Source: Roridomyces roridus (taxonomy: Eukaryota > Basidiomycota > Agaricomycetes > Agaricales > Mycenaceae). Taken from it: DNA of 64,000 nucleotides. The stretch lies in NCBI GenBank assembly GCA_029378245.1, contig JARKIF010000012.1, positions 372,001-436,000 of the forward strand, written 5' to 3'. Shown one piece after another: positions 34,812 to 45,576 of the stretch (positions are counted from its first letter, which is position 1; every line of letters starts with the position of its first letter). Both the position numbers and the translations under genes were made by a program. Below the pieces are notes generated by a model. It ran no database searches. It was not told the DNA's origin and was given only the letters and a program-made list of their open reading frames with translations.

Positions 34812-35894
34812 TACAGTATAGTGCCGCTCAATGGATCATGATCTATCAATGGATAATAATTTTATTTGCGCTCAACCATGGGTCGTAGTCATTATCCCTC
34901 TTAGATTAAGCTTTCAGTAGTTATTCATTCTGTCCTCAAAAAAAGCCAATTGCAATGGGTGCGGAGGACGCAAACAATGAGTGATTCAGTGCCAATCTCA
35001 CAGTGATTCTGCATCAATCAACTTTCCTTTGCGCGATTTCTACCTCAATAGGTCACATATCTGTCCCAAACAAAAATCCATCCGATAGAAGCTGATCCTG
35101 GCCGCAATTTATTCCTAATAAGTGAGTGAATTGAGTGAAAGATTCGGCCGCCACGAAAGTTGCAAGCGAAGACACGTGAGAGCGTGACACGGTCTGTTGA
35201 TGCACGGCCGTCCTCCATCTCTGACGTGCACTTCCTCCTTCTCGGGCGCGCTATTCTTGCTTCCATCCTCCCGCGCTCATCTTGGCACGTCTAATGGTCT
35301 CACGGGCCAAATCCGACCGCGTCAAGGGTCACGAAAACAGCCGGTGCCTCTCCTCGGACGAGTTCCACGCAGCCGTGAAGGAGATCGAGGACGGAAAGAA
35401 GGCGAAGGAAGCGGGGAAGGAGGCGAAGAAGGCGTTGAGGGAGCGCCGGAAGCAACAGCGTGAGGATGTGGAGAAGGAGTGGGCGGCGATGAAAGCGCGG
35501 CACGATATTGCGTTGGAGGAATGGCAAAGGGAGTGTGATCAGCTGACCAATGGAGGTGTACGCAAGAAGGACCATCCCCCGAAGCCCAAGCTGGGCAAAA
35601 AACCCAAGGTTCCTGTTGTGGAACAGGAGGAGGACGACGAGGAGGAGGATTTGATGGATGACGAAGAGGTGTGACGGCTTGATCCATTGAAAGGAATTTG
35701 TGACATTTCCGGTCTCGCGCTCGATCCTCGATTTTAGACACATTATAATTCCTTACCTACTGAAATTCTGCTACAGTCTCACTTGATACAGAGTCTAGTA
35801 TCCTACCAATTAAACTCAGATTTTATTTCCAATAATTACGATGGCAGGAGCCGAAACATCAAAGTGGTGATCCATTGAGCGGCACTATACTGTA
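34812..35894. mobile_element. TA-flanked TIR element (Tc1/mariner-pogo-like), 1079 bp
   Basis: The element spans 34814-35892. Its ends are perfect inverted repeats of 25 bp beginning CAGTATAGTGCCGCTC, and TA is duplicated on both sides (34812-34813 and 35893-35894). CAGT-type termini and a TA target are typical of the Tc1/mariner group, pogo branch included. Inside I find one short ORF (35294-35674) and no complete DDE transposase, so it is non-autonomous. Excision would restore the reading frame of copy B (SQAQ-V-QWPQVF). Confidence 0.88.
35294..35674 (+). CDS. Charged ORF inside the TA-flanked element
   Basis: 126 residues from the ATG at 35294 (MVSRAKSDRVKGHENSRCLS). The middle is a long Lys/Glu/Arg-rich helix (KEAGKEAKKALRERRKQQRE), with WAAMKARHDIALEEWQRE, a Lys-Pro linker and an acidic tail (EQEEDDEEEDLMDDEEV). 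The composition recalls the C-terminal end of fungal pogo/CENP-B-like transposases, which would fit a deleted transposase gene, but I cannot align it from memory with certainty. No catalytic motif is present. Confidence 0.4.
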   Translation: MVSRAKSDRVKGHENSRCLSSDEFHAAVKEIEDGKKAKEAGKEAKKALRERRKQQREDVEKEWAAMKARHDIALEEWQRECDQLTNGGVRKKDHPPKPKLGKKPKVPVVEQEEDDEEEDLMDDEEV

Positions 35895-37338
35895 CAATGG
35901 CCACAGGTTTTTCAATGCTTTCCAGATGGCCAACCGCTGCTGGTCAACAATATCGGTTGATTTTCAATATCGAAAACCGAGTCTCCAGGACTGACAATTT
36001 ACATAGGCTCCTTTGCGAATGTCGGAACTTCCACTAGTAAGTCCGAGACAGCAGGTTTGGTTGAAGACTAACCAGTTGAATCAGCGATTAACTACCTGTC
36101 TTGGTCAGGTCATTGTGTTGTCCAGACCTCCAAGCCCGACTTTGAAGTCGACGAGCTTTTGGCGATGGTGAACGATGAGGGACTGAATGTCTTGTTCTTG
36201 TATGCGCCATGGTTTTCAAAGCTGCTAGATATCGCGCGTACAAATGAGGTCCTTCTGTCCACTCTCAAGTCCATGAGCCAGATCAATTACACTGGTGCAG
36301 CCCTCAATCCGGACGACGAGATTTGGGCAATGGAACAAGGCATTCCGGTCACGGTGAGATTTGAACAGATTCTTCTTTGGATTTCTGAACAACACTGGGA
36401 GAACAGAACTGTTACGCGACAACCGAGACTGGTGCGAGTCCAAACTTGCTTCCTTTCTGCGGCATTGATGACATTTTCAGCCGGTTGCCTCGTCACGCCG
36501 CTGGTTGAAAGGGATCTGCTTCCCGGCATGCGCGTCATGAAAGGCATCAACATCAAGTTCATTCCAACCAAAGGGCTGGATACGGCGCAACTAGACGGCG
36601 ATGCGCAACAACGCTCTCAAGGTGGCCAGTTGTTCGATCTCTTCCTTCCCGCAGAGGCGGACAACTGCCCGCATCCCTCCATTCGAAACCGCCCGGACGG
36701 CCATATAACCGGCGATTTATTTGAGGAGGTCAAGCCTGGGGTGTATTGTTTCCGTGTGTTGAGCGAGTTTCTTCCGTTTGTCGATTCAAACAGAGTATGT
36801 AGGTGGTCGCAACGATGACTGGATCAGAACGGGCGAGCAGATTTGTTTCTGCGATACCAAGTAAGTCGTCCATCCCCACAATTTCTCTCCATCTCATTGT
36901 TGGATGAGGTCAATCGAAGATAACGTGCTCGTCACCTGTGCCGATATCGTGCAAAACTGTATCGTTGTAGGGCACTACAAACCGGTCGTCGTCCTGTTCG
37001 TCGAGCCCATTCAAGCAATCACTCCCGACATCTCTTTGAGGGACGAGATCCTCAAACGCACGCACGCATTCAACAGCCGCCTCTTTGACCATGAACAAAT
37101 CAACAGTACTTTGCAGATTGTTTGCGTGCCTTCTGGAAGCCTACCTAGAACATCGGTGAGGATGGTGTAATTCCTTCGAGCGTTCTGGTTGAAATTCTAT
37201 TTGCTGTAGGAGAAAGGGAATATACGGTGCGTACGCTGGGCATCAAGTCCCCCTGCTAATTCTCGGAGTCGTAGTCGTAAAGCGGTCGAGGACGAATACG
37301 ATGCCGTCCTCAAGGAGATATACTCCAACTTCAAGTAG

Positions 37339-38033
37339 CAGGCACTCAGAAACTATGTTGTATCAGTCTTTACGTGTTTGCCATTTCAACATCCTGTCTT
37401 TCTTCTGAGTTTTGTGAAATGATGCTCAAGGAATCAGCCGTCGGTGTATGTATCAAACATAAGAATCATGGTAGCATGCGTACAAGGCAAATGAACGCCA
37501 GAGAAAGCATGGCTTCATGATGCAATACGTATGTATGTTATGTATGTCGATTCCGGAGCACGATTACCGGAGCTGCTGTAAACCCGAAACACCCGGAAAA
37601 ATGGAAGTATTCACAGCCGAACAGCGTCCGAGTCGGTCTCTGATGATATTTAGTTCGTAGCAAACCTCCCGCTGCTGCCGTATGATACAGGAACTCAAAT
37701 GCGTTCAGGCTCGCCGCCGAACGGGTTACTCATCACACGGTGTCCGTCCTTTGAAGACGTTGTTACTATCCCCAAGGGTTGCTTTTTTAGATGAACTACG
37801 ACTTGTACATGAATTTTCTGATATGGTTGTTCAGGCCAATATACTGGAAGCGGCGAATCATCATAAATCAGGTTCGGTGGGCCACCGAAGCTGTATACAA
37901 CAGGCATGTGGATATCGCTTGTGAATCGCGAAGAAAATGCTCAGACGGTTCAGCACCACGGAGGTATTTCCTCAGCGAATCGGCGAGAAAATACAACAGT
38001 GATATTAAAGTTTCAACCAACGAATAAAGTAAT
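37339..38033. other. Intergenic region
   Basis: Nearly 700 bp between copy B and the miniature element. Only short ORFs without homology; nothing supported. Confidence 0.35.
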
Positions 38034-38560
38034 CACTGCATTCTGCCGGGGTGTAGGCACAGGGTTTGCCTATGGGGATAGGCACAGGTAGGCAAACTTA
38101 CCTGTTTTTCATGCTAATCTGGCCTCTGAGGAGCTCCTGAACTTGTTCTGGAGGTCCGCCAACCACTCGAGTGCATCTAGGGTTCGGTTGAATTCAGTTT
38201 ACAGCAAACCAATCTCACGGCTGTCAATTTCGGCACTGCCAGCGGATCCAAGGCTCACCGGCATTACCGGCGCGATTTATGCGATTTATTTTGGACTCTC
38301 GGCTATGGGTGATCATGGCAACCAAGATGCGACACATTTGTCCGCCCCAGAGCTTGTGAATAGGTCGTAGCGAGCACGAGAAAGGTGGTGAGACCCAGAC
38401 AGGGGGGTCATGTAGGCACAGCGTAGGCAGAGGGTAGGCACAGTTAGGCAGAGTTTCGACGTACTCACCTAGGCACAGCCTAAATTGATGTGCCTAGCGG
38501 GGTAGGCACATGTCGGCACAGCTAGAAATAGCTCTGCCTACACGGTCGCGGAATGCAGTG
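38034..38560. mobile_element. CACTA-like miniature element with subterminal repeats
   Basis: The ends are inverted repeats of about 29 bp: CACTGCATTC then 7 variable bases then GTGTAGGCA(C/G)AG. AAT is found on both sides (38031-38033 and 38561-38563), compatible with a 3-bp target duplication. Just inside each end, many 9-10-bp units of the type GTAGGCACAG occur in both orientations (38053-38095 and 38411-38541). CACT(A/G) termini, a 3-bp duplication and subterminal repeats are the features of the CACTA/EnSpm superfamily. At 527 bp there is no room for a transposase. Confidence 0.65.
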
Positions 38561-38603
38561 AATAGGTATATATACCCGCGTACTCAAGACCCAAACGCCA
38601 ATA

Positions 38604-39862
38604 TCAGAGAACCGACTCATTCTTGTCATTCACAGACTCCCCTTGCTTGTCCGATTCCTGCTCGGTGACCACGGAGATGTCGATGTGCTGTACAGGACGC
38701 TCGAATGTATTGGCCGGAGTGCCCATGAACCGCAGGGGAAATTCGCTCCTGCTCTGAGAAGTGACGCTCGACTCTTGGTCAACCCTCTGAGCAGCACGGA
38801 TGATGATTAAGTTGAATGAAATTCCTATTATTTGCACAAGCTAAAAAGCTTGTTAGTAACCACATTCACAGGCACGTTGGCACATACCAAGTCCGTGGTC
38901 ACAGCGACAGCAACACCGTTCGTGAGGTAGGTAATGAAAGCTACGAGGGATGTCCCTGTGTATAGCAGCCCCGATTCAACAATAATGCGTATAACATGTT
39001 GTAACGTGTTTAGGCGACGAGGCGTTGGATGGGTCCCCTGGTAGCGGAAGTCCTTGGTGTTGCGGTGGATTCTCCAAATGCGAACGACTATGAGCGCTAA
39101 TTTGAAGGCGGTAAGGCAAGTATCATGGTATAAGCGAAAGATTGTACGCACTCGTGGTAAGGACATTGATCACAATTGTTATGGCCCAGAATGCAGCTCC
39201 GAAGGGCTTCAGCTGCTTTACATTCACGAGGGCGTGGGTGGTTCTCAGGGTGAACTCGAGGTATAATAGCACCCCAACAATTGCCACATTTGCGAGTACC
39301 AGCAGAAGAGGCAGGCTTATAGTAAGCCATGACCGAGAGTAGATGACCCAACAGCGGTACACCTGGCAGACGGATGATGAACACATTCTCGATCGAAGCT
39401 CGTGGCTTACTAGCATGCCATCTGCAATGGTCGTCTGGAAGTTGACGGTCGCACTCTGGAAAAACCTGTTACCAAAATTCGGCAGTGCCAAGCAAACTCG
39501 TAAGTACTTGCCTTGACGAAGTTGATTGGATTCCCGATCGCAGTGAAGTCCTCCAGGGCCTCCAGTTGAGTGTTCGAAATTCGGAAAGTGTGCAGGTTGC
39601 GATAGAATTGGAGAACGACGTCCACGGTGGCAATTGAGAACATGAAGAAGCCAACAAGGACCATGGGCCAGTTAAGATCTCGGAGCCGTTTGAGTCGATC
39701 CTCATGGACGAAGAGCGCCGGAATGCAGAAACCACAGGTGACGAGGTAGATTCCGTAAAAAACGCTCTCCAAGAACAGGCCATAAGTTTCTGCGTCTATG
39801 AGTGCAAAACCCATAGCCGGGTTGAATGTGATGGAATGGCCACCCGGCAGAACGGTGGGCAC
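38604..39862 (-). CDS. Seven-helix membrane protein (GPCR-like), paralogue of 2130-3421
   Basis: The start MPTVLPGGHSITFNPAMGFA leads into LFLESVFYGIYLVTCGFC (TM1), WPMVLVGFFMFSIATVDVVL (TM2), a loop with NPINFVK, IYRCWVIYSRSW, TISLPLLLVLANVAIVGVLL, FGAAFWAITIVINVLTT, IVRIWRIHRNTKDF, RIIVESGLLYTGTSLVAF, VAVAVTTDL and LVQIIGISFNLIIIRAA, then a polar tail ending in the stop at 38604. Six or seven short exons. The start is better supported than in the first paralogue. Function unknown; the layout suggests a receptor-like plasma-membrane protein. Confidence 0.8.
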
Positions 39863-40753
39863 TTATAAAAACCGATGTCGAGAAATGCGGCGTCTCGAAC
39901 CCATACTACGACCTCCAAAGTTGTCCGGCCAGCCGTCGCTGGCATGCCGTGTGGTGAAAGACAAAGACCGTTTGATGTGATCGTGATATCGGCATCGCTT
40001 TTCAAGTTTACCATTTACCGCCGATGACCATGGGTGCAATTATCTCTGCTCGATCCACTTGACCCATTCTCATCATGGCGGGAGTCCTCATAGTTTTTCC
40101 AAGACGCCGATCTCTGACAGTTCTGTTACAGCTGACCGATTTGATTCAAGTATTTCTGTAATTCTCTGCGGCCAGTTCGGTGGACTCGGTCGAGTTGCCG
40201 AAACCTTCTTATCTGAGACCAGTACGGCGATCTGCATCCCACATTGTCTGTGTCCGCACTGAGTCTGTGCTGGGAAGTGGACAACGCCGGTTTTGTCTAC
40301 CGGTGATTCCAATTGCTATTGGCAACCACAAAATGCGCTCGACGTCTTAGCTTGGTCAGATCTCTTCTCACCGAGACTCGACCTCGCCGTCTATCGCTCC
40401 GCTTTGCATCGAGTCCCATTCAAATCGACAACGACATGTTGGACGGAAACTCGCCGTATCCTGAGTCTGGAGCTCGACTGGCCTCACTACCAACTCACCA
40501 CTTGGTTCATCAGACATGCGGCGTTTATGCTTGTGCTACTAAACGGAAGCTTTAACGGTAAAGTACAATTCTCTGTTCTGGACCCCAAGCTCACATGAGC
40601 ACCGAAAAGCCCGTAATGGTTCTGAGGGCACAATTTGGGGGTAGCCGAGCAGGTACGGCCATCTGTCAAGACTCGCCTTCCTTCGTTCTGATACTTAAAT
40701 GCAGGGTCCAATGTCCAGAATCGAGCCCATCCACGTTCACAGACCGACCAACC
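39863..40753. other. Divergent intergenic region
   Basis: An 891-bp region upstream of both the membrane-protein gene and the permease gene. Contains overlapping short ORFs (for example 40293-40598) with no homology that I recognise. Confidence 0.35.
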
Positions 40754-43059
40754 ATGGCACTGAGCGACAACGGAACGGACGACCGCACGGAAAAGTCGCT
40801 CGAGGAAAACTCTGGCATCGATGTCAGTGTGGACGCACGGATGGACGTCAAGACCGGGATATACGATGGCGTGCGTCGGAATATGAAGCAGAGACATGTC
40901 CAGATGATTGCGCTGGCGGGCGTTCGTGATTTTCTGCTGTCTTTGCAAGCTGATCCCTCAACTCACTGACCAGACCCTGGGGACCGGGCTTTTCCTCGTC
41001 TCTGGGAAAGCAATAGCTATTGCCGGTCCTGCTGGAGCCCTGTAAATCATCTTGTCTCTCCGTGATAGTCAAGCTGATAGTTCTTTCAGATTGGCTTTCA
41101 TACATGTTGGGACGATTTGTTACTGCATGTTGATGTGCCTCGGAGAGATGATGTGTTATATGCCCATCTCTGGCGGCTGTTCGTATCTTGACTCGTCGTT
41201 TTGACTTTGCTGAACTTTGGCTTTTCAAGATACCCACTTTACTGAGAGGTTTCTCGATCCTGCCGCCGGCTTTGCCTTGGGTTGGCTCCAATGGTACGCC
41301 GGAGTTGTCCTCCTACCCACAGAAATGATTGGGGCGACAATTATCATTGGATTTTGGGACTCTGGGCCAGATGGATCTGGTTTACTGCGTTCACATATGG
41401 CGGGCTACTTGACAGTCGGTCCTGTTCTCTTCTCACCGGTGTCGTTGACTTACAGAAGTGGTAGCTCTTGGCATTCCTCAGCGTGGCCGTTAATTTCCTC
41501 GGTGTGCGCTGGTTTGGCGAATCCGAGTTCATTTTTGCACGTCTTGTGTTATGGCTAGCCTTTAGCTCTGATTCCTGCTCCAGGCCATAATCAAGATAAT
41601 GCTTGTGCTTGGTTGTATCATCGGGGGTCTCGGTACATCCGCTTGTTCCTCTTGTTGTCTTTTACCAAATCGCAACAGTAATCGACTTGGGTGGAGCACC
41701 AGGGCACGATGGCATTGGGTTCCGCTATTGGAAGGCGAGTTGTATAACTCAGCTGTTTGGGCCCGTGTTGATCTCGAAACCTCAGGATCCCGGTGCTTTC
41801 GCACCGTTCATCGTACCCGGCAACACCGGAAAATTTCTCGGTTGGTTCGAGGTCTTGGTGTTCGCTGTATGTGCTTCAACTTGAAGTACCGTAATTCAGC
41901 TCACAACTTTTTTCGCAGGCTTATTCGTGTCTCGGAATGGAGCTACTCGCAATGGCTGCAGCTGAGGTCCAAAATCCGCGCTACGCACTGGCAAAAGCGG
42001 TCAGGCGCGTCTTCTATCGGATAATGATATTCAATGTCTTCGGGATCCTAATTGTCGGTATGATGCTACATCACCTTGCAATGCGTAGACGCTCACTTTT
42101 CTTATAGGGATGCTCGTCCCGTACAACGATCCACGACTCTTACAGTCAACGGGAACTGCGGCATCTTCTCCATTTGTTCTCGCCATCACCCGAGTCGGAA
42201 TAAAGGGTTTGCCTTGTAAGAAAAATTCAATCTGTATGCGACCGATCCTGATTCAATTGTGAACAGCTGTGATAAACGCCGGTGTTCTCACCTCCGCGTT
42301 CTCTGCTGGGAACTCTCTATTGTATGCTAGCTCCCGCCAACTCTATGGGCTTGCTCTCAGGGGTCAGGCGCCGCGCATCTTTGCCCGAACCACGAAGGTA
42401 ATGTTATCCATCCCCTCAACTTGTGTCTGCTCACAAATTCGCAAGGGTGGTCTTCCCATCACCGCCTTATCCTTCTCCTCGATCTGGGTTCTTCTCTCGT
42501 ATATGGCGTTATCCGAAGGGGCGTCCACCGTGTTAACTTGGCTGAGCAATCTGGTTTCGATCATGGGATTTTGCACCTGGGGTATGTTTAGATAATATAG
42601 GATTCATGTCCACTGAAATTTTCAAGGGATAATATGTCTCACGTATATCCGGTTTTACCAAGGCCTGAAGCACCATGGAATTGACCGAACCACTTTCACG
42701 TACCGGAATGCTTTTCAACCATACCCAGCATATTGGGCGCTTGGCTGTATGTCCCCACCTTACCTCGATTTTGTCAACCGTGTGACTTCAACTCAAATGT
42801 AGGGAGCATCGTCATTGTCCTCTTCAATGGGTGCTCGGTATTCATTCGAGGAGAATGGGTCACCTCGAGCTTTATTATCGCCTACATCAACATCCCAATC
42901 TTCCTATTACTCTACGGGGCTTACAAGATTTTCAAGAAGACGAAAATCGTGTCCGTCGAAGCGATGGACTTTCACTCCAATGTGCCTCCCCCCGAGACCA
43001 TTGATGTGCACGACTCTCCGGAATCAACCATGGGGAAAATGGCTGCTTGGCTTTTCTGA
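40754..43059 (+). CDS. Amino-acid/GABA permease (APC superfamily)
   Basis: Plasma-membrane or organellar amino-acid transporter of about 12 helices, broken into roughly ten exons. The start MALSDNGTDDRTEKSLEEN is followed by KQRHVQMIALAG, GTGLFLVSGKAIAIAGPAGA (consensus TM1), CYCMLMCLGEMMCYMPISGG, FTERFLDPAAGFALGWLQWY, LAFLSVAVNFLGVRWFGESE, VIDLGGAPGHDGIGFRYWK, LGWFEVLVFA, AAEVQNPRYALAKAVRRVFY, GMLVPYNDPRL, INAGVLTSAFSAGNSLLYA, SSRQLYGLALRGQAPRIFA and GSIVIVLFNGCSVFIRGEW. Around 41350-41470 the frame can be kept open only with a 3' splice site after the TAG at 41461-41463, so that join needs transcript support. Confidence 0.8.
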
Positions 43060-43755
43060 TCAACCAAGGACTTTCTCCAGAGTTCGGTTGACCGGTAGAT
43101 GATCATAATGATTTTTTTTACGCTTGTATTCAACCACGGACTTGAAATCCCCCTTGGGACCCAGTAGGCGTACTTACGAGGCAATGACTATCATGGGCTG
43201 TTGTTCCTCATTGGGACCACTCGAAACTACTCTCTGTCTCTCTCTCCCCCGACTCCTCTGGCGGCGCTATTTCGATCAAAAGGATGAAGTCGTCAAATCC
43301 ACTCTCTCTTCGAGCGAGTTCGTTGGCTGCGATCCCGCAGGCATGACCACGCTCAGCGCTTTCATCCTGAAAAATATGCCACACAAGGAACCTTCTCAGC
43401 AGCAGCGGCCTCCTCCCCACAAAATGCAAGCAGCAAGAATCTGAATATCGGAGACGCACGCGTTCTAATTGACCGAAAACGCAAGTACTAGCTAGCTAGT
43501 AGGTAGTAGGTAGCCAAACTAGCAACTACAAGAACAATGGATGTGCGCGTAGCGCAGCAGACGGAGATCGTATCGTAGCAAGGGTAAGGTGAGATGAGAT
43601 AGGGAGGGTATCAGAGAGGTCCGTAACGTAGCTGTGTAAAGCGGTATGTAGATGCTGGGGGTAACGATGCTGATGAACATGAACAAGTTGCTTAAATGTG
43701 AATTCCGGTAGATGCAATGCAATCAAGAAACAAACAAACGCGCGCTAAATCCGTT
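43060..43755. other. Convergent intergenic region
   Basis: Lies between the 3' ends of the permease and the expansin-like gene. Contains a short CTAGCTAG/TAGGTAG simple stretch (about 43490-43513) and nothing else I can support. Confidence 0.35.
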
Positions 43756-45047
43756 TCATAGCGTCAACAGAGCGACAAACGCAGCCCCAGCAGCAGCGAA
43801 CAAGGGAAGCGGGCTCGCGCCGAGCCCAGCACCACTGCCAGCCGTACCGCTACCTCCGAGCGCACCTGCGACGCCGAGGGGCGTAGCACTCGAATCCGAG
43901 TCAGAGTCAGAGTCGGAGGAGGAGGGGTCGGAGCCAGCAGCGCCGGCGACGTTGCCTACGGCGCTCTCTGCCGGCGCGGCTGGGACGGGGGCAGCAGAGG
44001 ACGGTGAAGGCGAGGGCGAGGGAGAGGGGAGCACTGAAGAAGGCTGCGCTGAGGACGAAGGCTTAGCAGACGACGAAGGCTGCGCGGACGACGAGGGCTT
44101 GACCGAAGATGAGGGTTTGGCAGACGACGAGGGCTTAGCGGAAGACGAAGGCTTAGCAGAGGAGCTCGGCTTCGAGCTCGTCTTGAGCTCGACCTTCTCA
44201 ACCGCCTTGCTCGTCGTCTTCTTGACCTCGGGAGTCGGGGTCGTCTCAGGCTTCTCGGGGGTGGGAGTGGGCGTCGGGGTGGGTTTGGGGGTGGTCTTCT
44301 TGGGAGTAGGAGTGGGAGTCGGGGTAGGCGTAGGAGTCGCCTTGGGGGTGGTGGTGGGCGTGTCGTCTCCACCATCACCGACGTACTCCCAGGACCCGTA
44401 GAAGACACCGACGTCGAGGTCACCGTCGTTGAAGAACTCGAACAGACCCTTGGTCAGGTCGAGCTGGCCCCATTGAGGGCAAGACGCACACTAGAGTGCA
44501 TTGTCAACATTACGTTTTTTGTGAAAAAAAAGAGCGAAAAAAATACCTCGTCAACGCAAGTGGCGACGGCGGACTTGCCCTTGTAAGTGAGCGTCATCTG
44601 CTTTCCGCAGCATCCTCCAGCGCCGAATTGCTACAAAACAGATCAGCCGAATAGACACAAACGGGAAGCAAGGCAGCGCACGTCATAGCCCATGGCGACA
44701 AACTGGTTATTTCTCATCAGCCCAAGCCCACCAAAAGCAAGAAAGGAATACACACATAGTCGCTATCTTGGTGGTTCTTGCCCGTGCAAGCATCCGGGCC
44801 AGTCTAGGGGCGGCCCTCCGTCAACAAAGAGCACGATCAGGGGGTTCAAAGGCAAACGTACGTCGGTGGGATACCAGGTCATCTCGACACTGCTGAAAGT
44901 CTCCCGCTTGTCGAACGACTTTGCCTCACTGGAGGTGGTGTTGACCGCACGAGCGATTCTGTTATGGTGGTCCCGCGCGGGGCGGTGGCTGGAAGCCATG
45001 GCCGCAGAGGCGGAGAGGAGGAGAGCGATGGTGGTGGAGGAGAACAT
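43756..45047 (-). CDS. GPI-anchored expansin-like (double-psi beta-barrel) cell-surface protein
   Basis: The ATG at 45045-45047 gives a signal peptide (MFSSTTIALLLSASAAMASS). The globular domain reads EMTWYPTDV, GPDACTGKNHQDSDY, FVAMGYDQFGAGGCCGKQ, MTLTYKGKSAVATCVDECAS and QLDLTKGLFEFFNDGDLD, the RlpA/expansin-like double-psi barrel with conserved Cys residues. Four exons. The remainder is a Thr-Pro and Ser-rich stalk: a PTPTPTP block, about eight KPSSSA repeats and an S/D run, ending in a hydrophobic tail (PLPLFAAAGAAFVALLTL) after small residues, as in GPI-anchored proteins. Expansin-like proteins loosen or bind cell-wall polymers without hydrolysis. Confidence 0.82.
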
Positions 45048-45576
45048 TCTATGTAGGGAATGAGGAAGGAAAGAGCGTGGTTGTCCCTGCAGGGGGTGTG
45101 GATGGTGGAGGGAGGTGAAAAGTCGAGTCTCGACAACGGCATAACCAAATAGAAATAGACGGCGGACATACGCCGTGGATCAAGCGAGATCATGGCAACA
45201 ATCACCCGCAGTGCGTGGATCCAGCGCGCTCGTGTCCTACCAACCGCTACAGTACTCAACAGGGTTTTTCATAGATTTTTCGTACCAACACAACAGAAAA
45301 GCAAAATCACATTGTAATAGAACAAAGAAGAACAAGAGAGAGAGAGAGATATCGAAATACACACATTCCAGCGCTCGGTCGGGAATATTGCATCTGCGCG
45401 CGGATTAGCCCAGAAAAAAACCCAGCTGTCGCCTAGTCAAATCAGTTTCAGCGTCCGTCCATTGTCGAGGACTCGCGGACGCTCTACCATGCACCGCATA
45501 TATCCGATCCGCGTCCTCAATCTCCCCAGAGTCAAGGGGCCAAATCCCATATCACATCACACAGCGGCAAAAACGT
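45048..45576. other. Intergenic region, promoter side of the expansin-like gene
   Basis: Between two minus-strand genes. Includes a short GA-dinucleotide run (about 45334-45350) and otherwise no recognisable feature. Confidence 0.35.

Larger units (their letters stand above)
34270..37338 (+). pseudogene. Adenylate-forming enzyme (ANL superfamily), copy B, split by a TIR element
   Basis: Head-to-head partner of copy A. It begins within LNDLGLEQKDVIGLW (the first exon of copy A is missing), then after an intron ITGAKYSDLVHIYGLAGAG, LLFKTGGKALIFEPDFSG, DIALIYHTSGTTSGVPKPVP (A3) and THRWLKSQAQV, where a 1079-bp element is inserted. Beyond it the frame continues with QWPQVFQCFPDGQPLLVNN, FLYAPWFSKLLDIA, INYTGAALNPDDEIWAM, NCYATTETA (A5, about 36407), LLPGMRVMKG, RNRPDGHITGDLFEE, WIRTGEQICF (A8), GHYKPVVVLFVEP and the final RKAVEDEYDAVLKEIYSNFK. 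All joins after the insertion fit GT/AG introns, so damage seems limited to the missing N-terminus and the element. Confidence 0.75.

Noticed and set aside
31819..37338. NRPS or adenylate-forming reductase with carrier and reductase domains
   Set aside because: Both copies end soon after the A10-like segment; no carrier or reductase domain follows.
38051..38543. Short repeated units resembling a CRISPR array
   Set aside because: Units are about 10 bp, irregularly spaced and in both orientations, and this is a fungal genome; they are better explained as transposon subterminal repeats.
43712..44401. 229-codon Glu/Asp/Val-rich plus-strand ORF
   Set aside because: Antisense to the Ser/Pro repeat stalk of the expansin-like gene.
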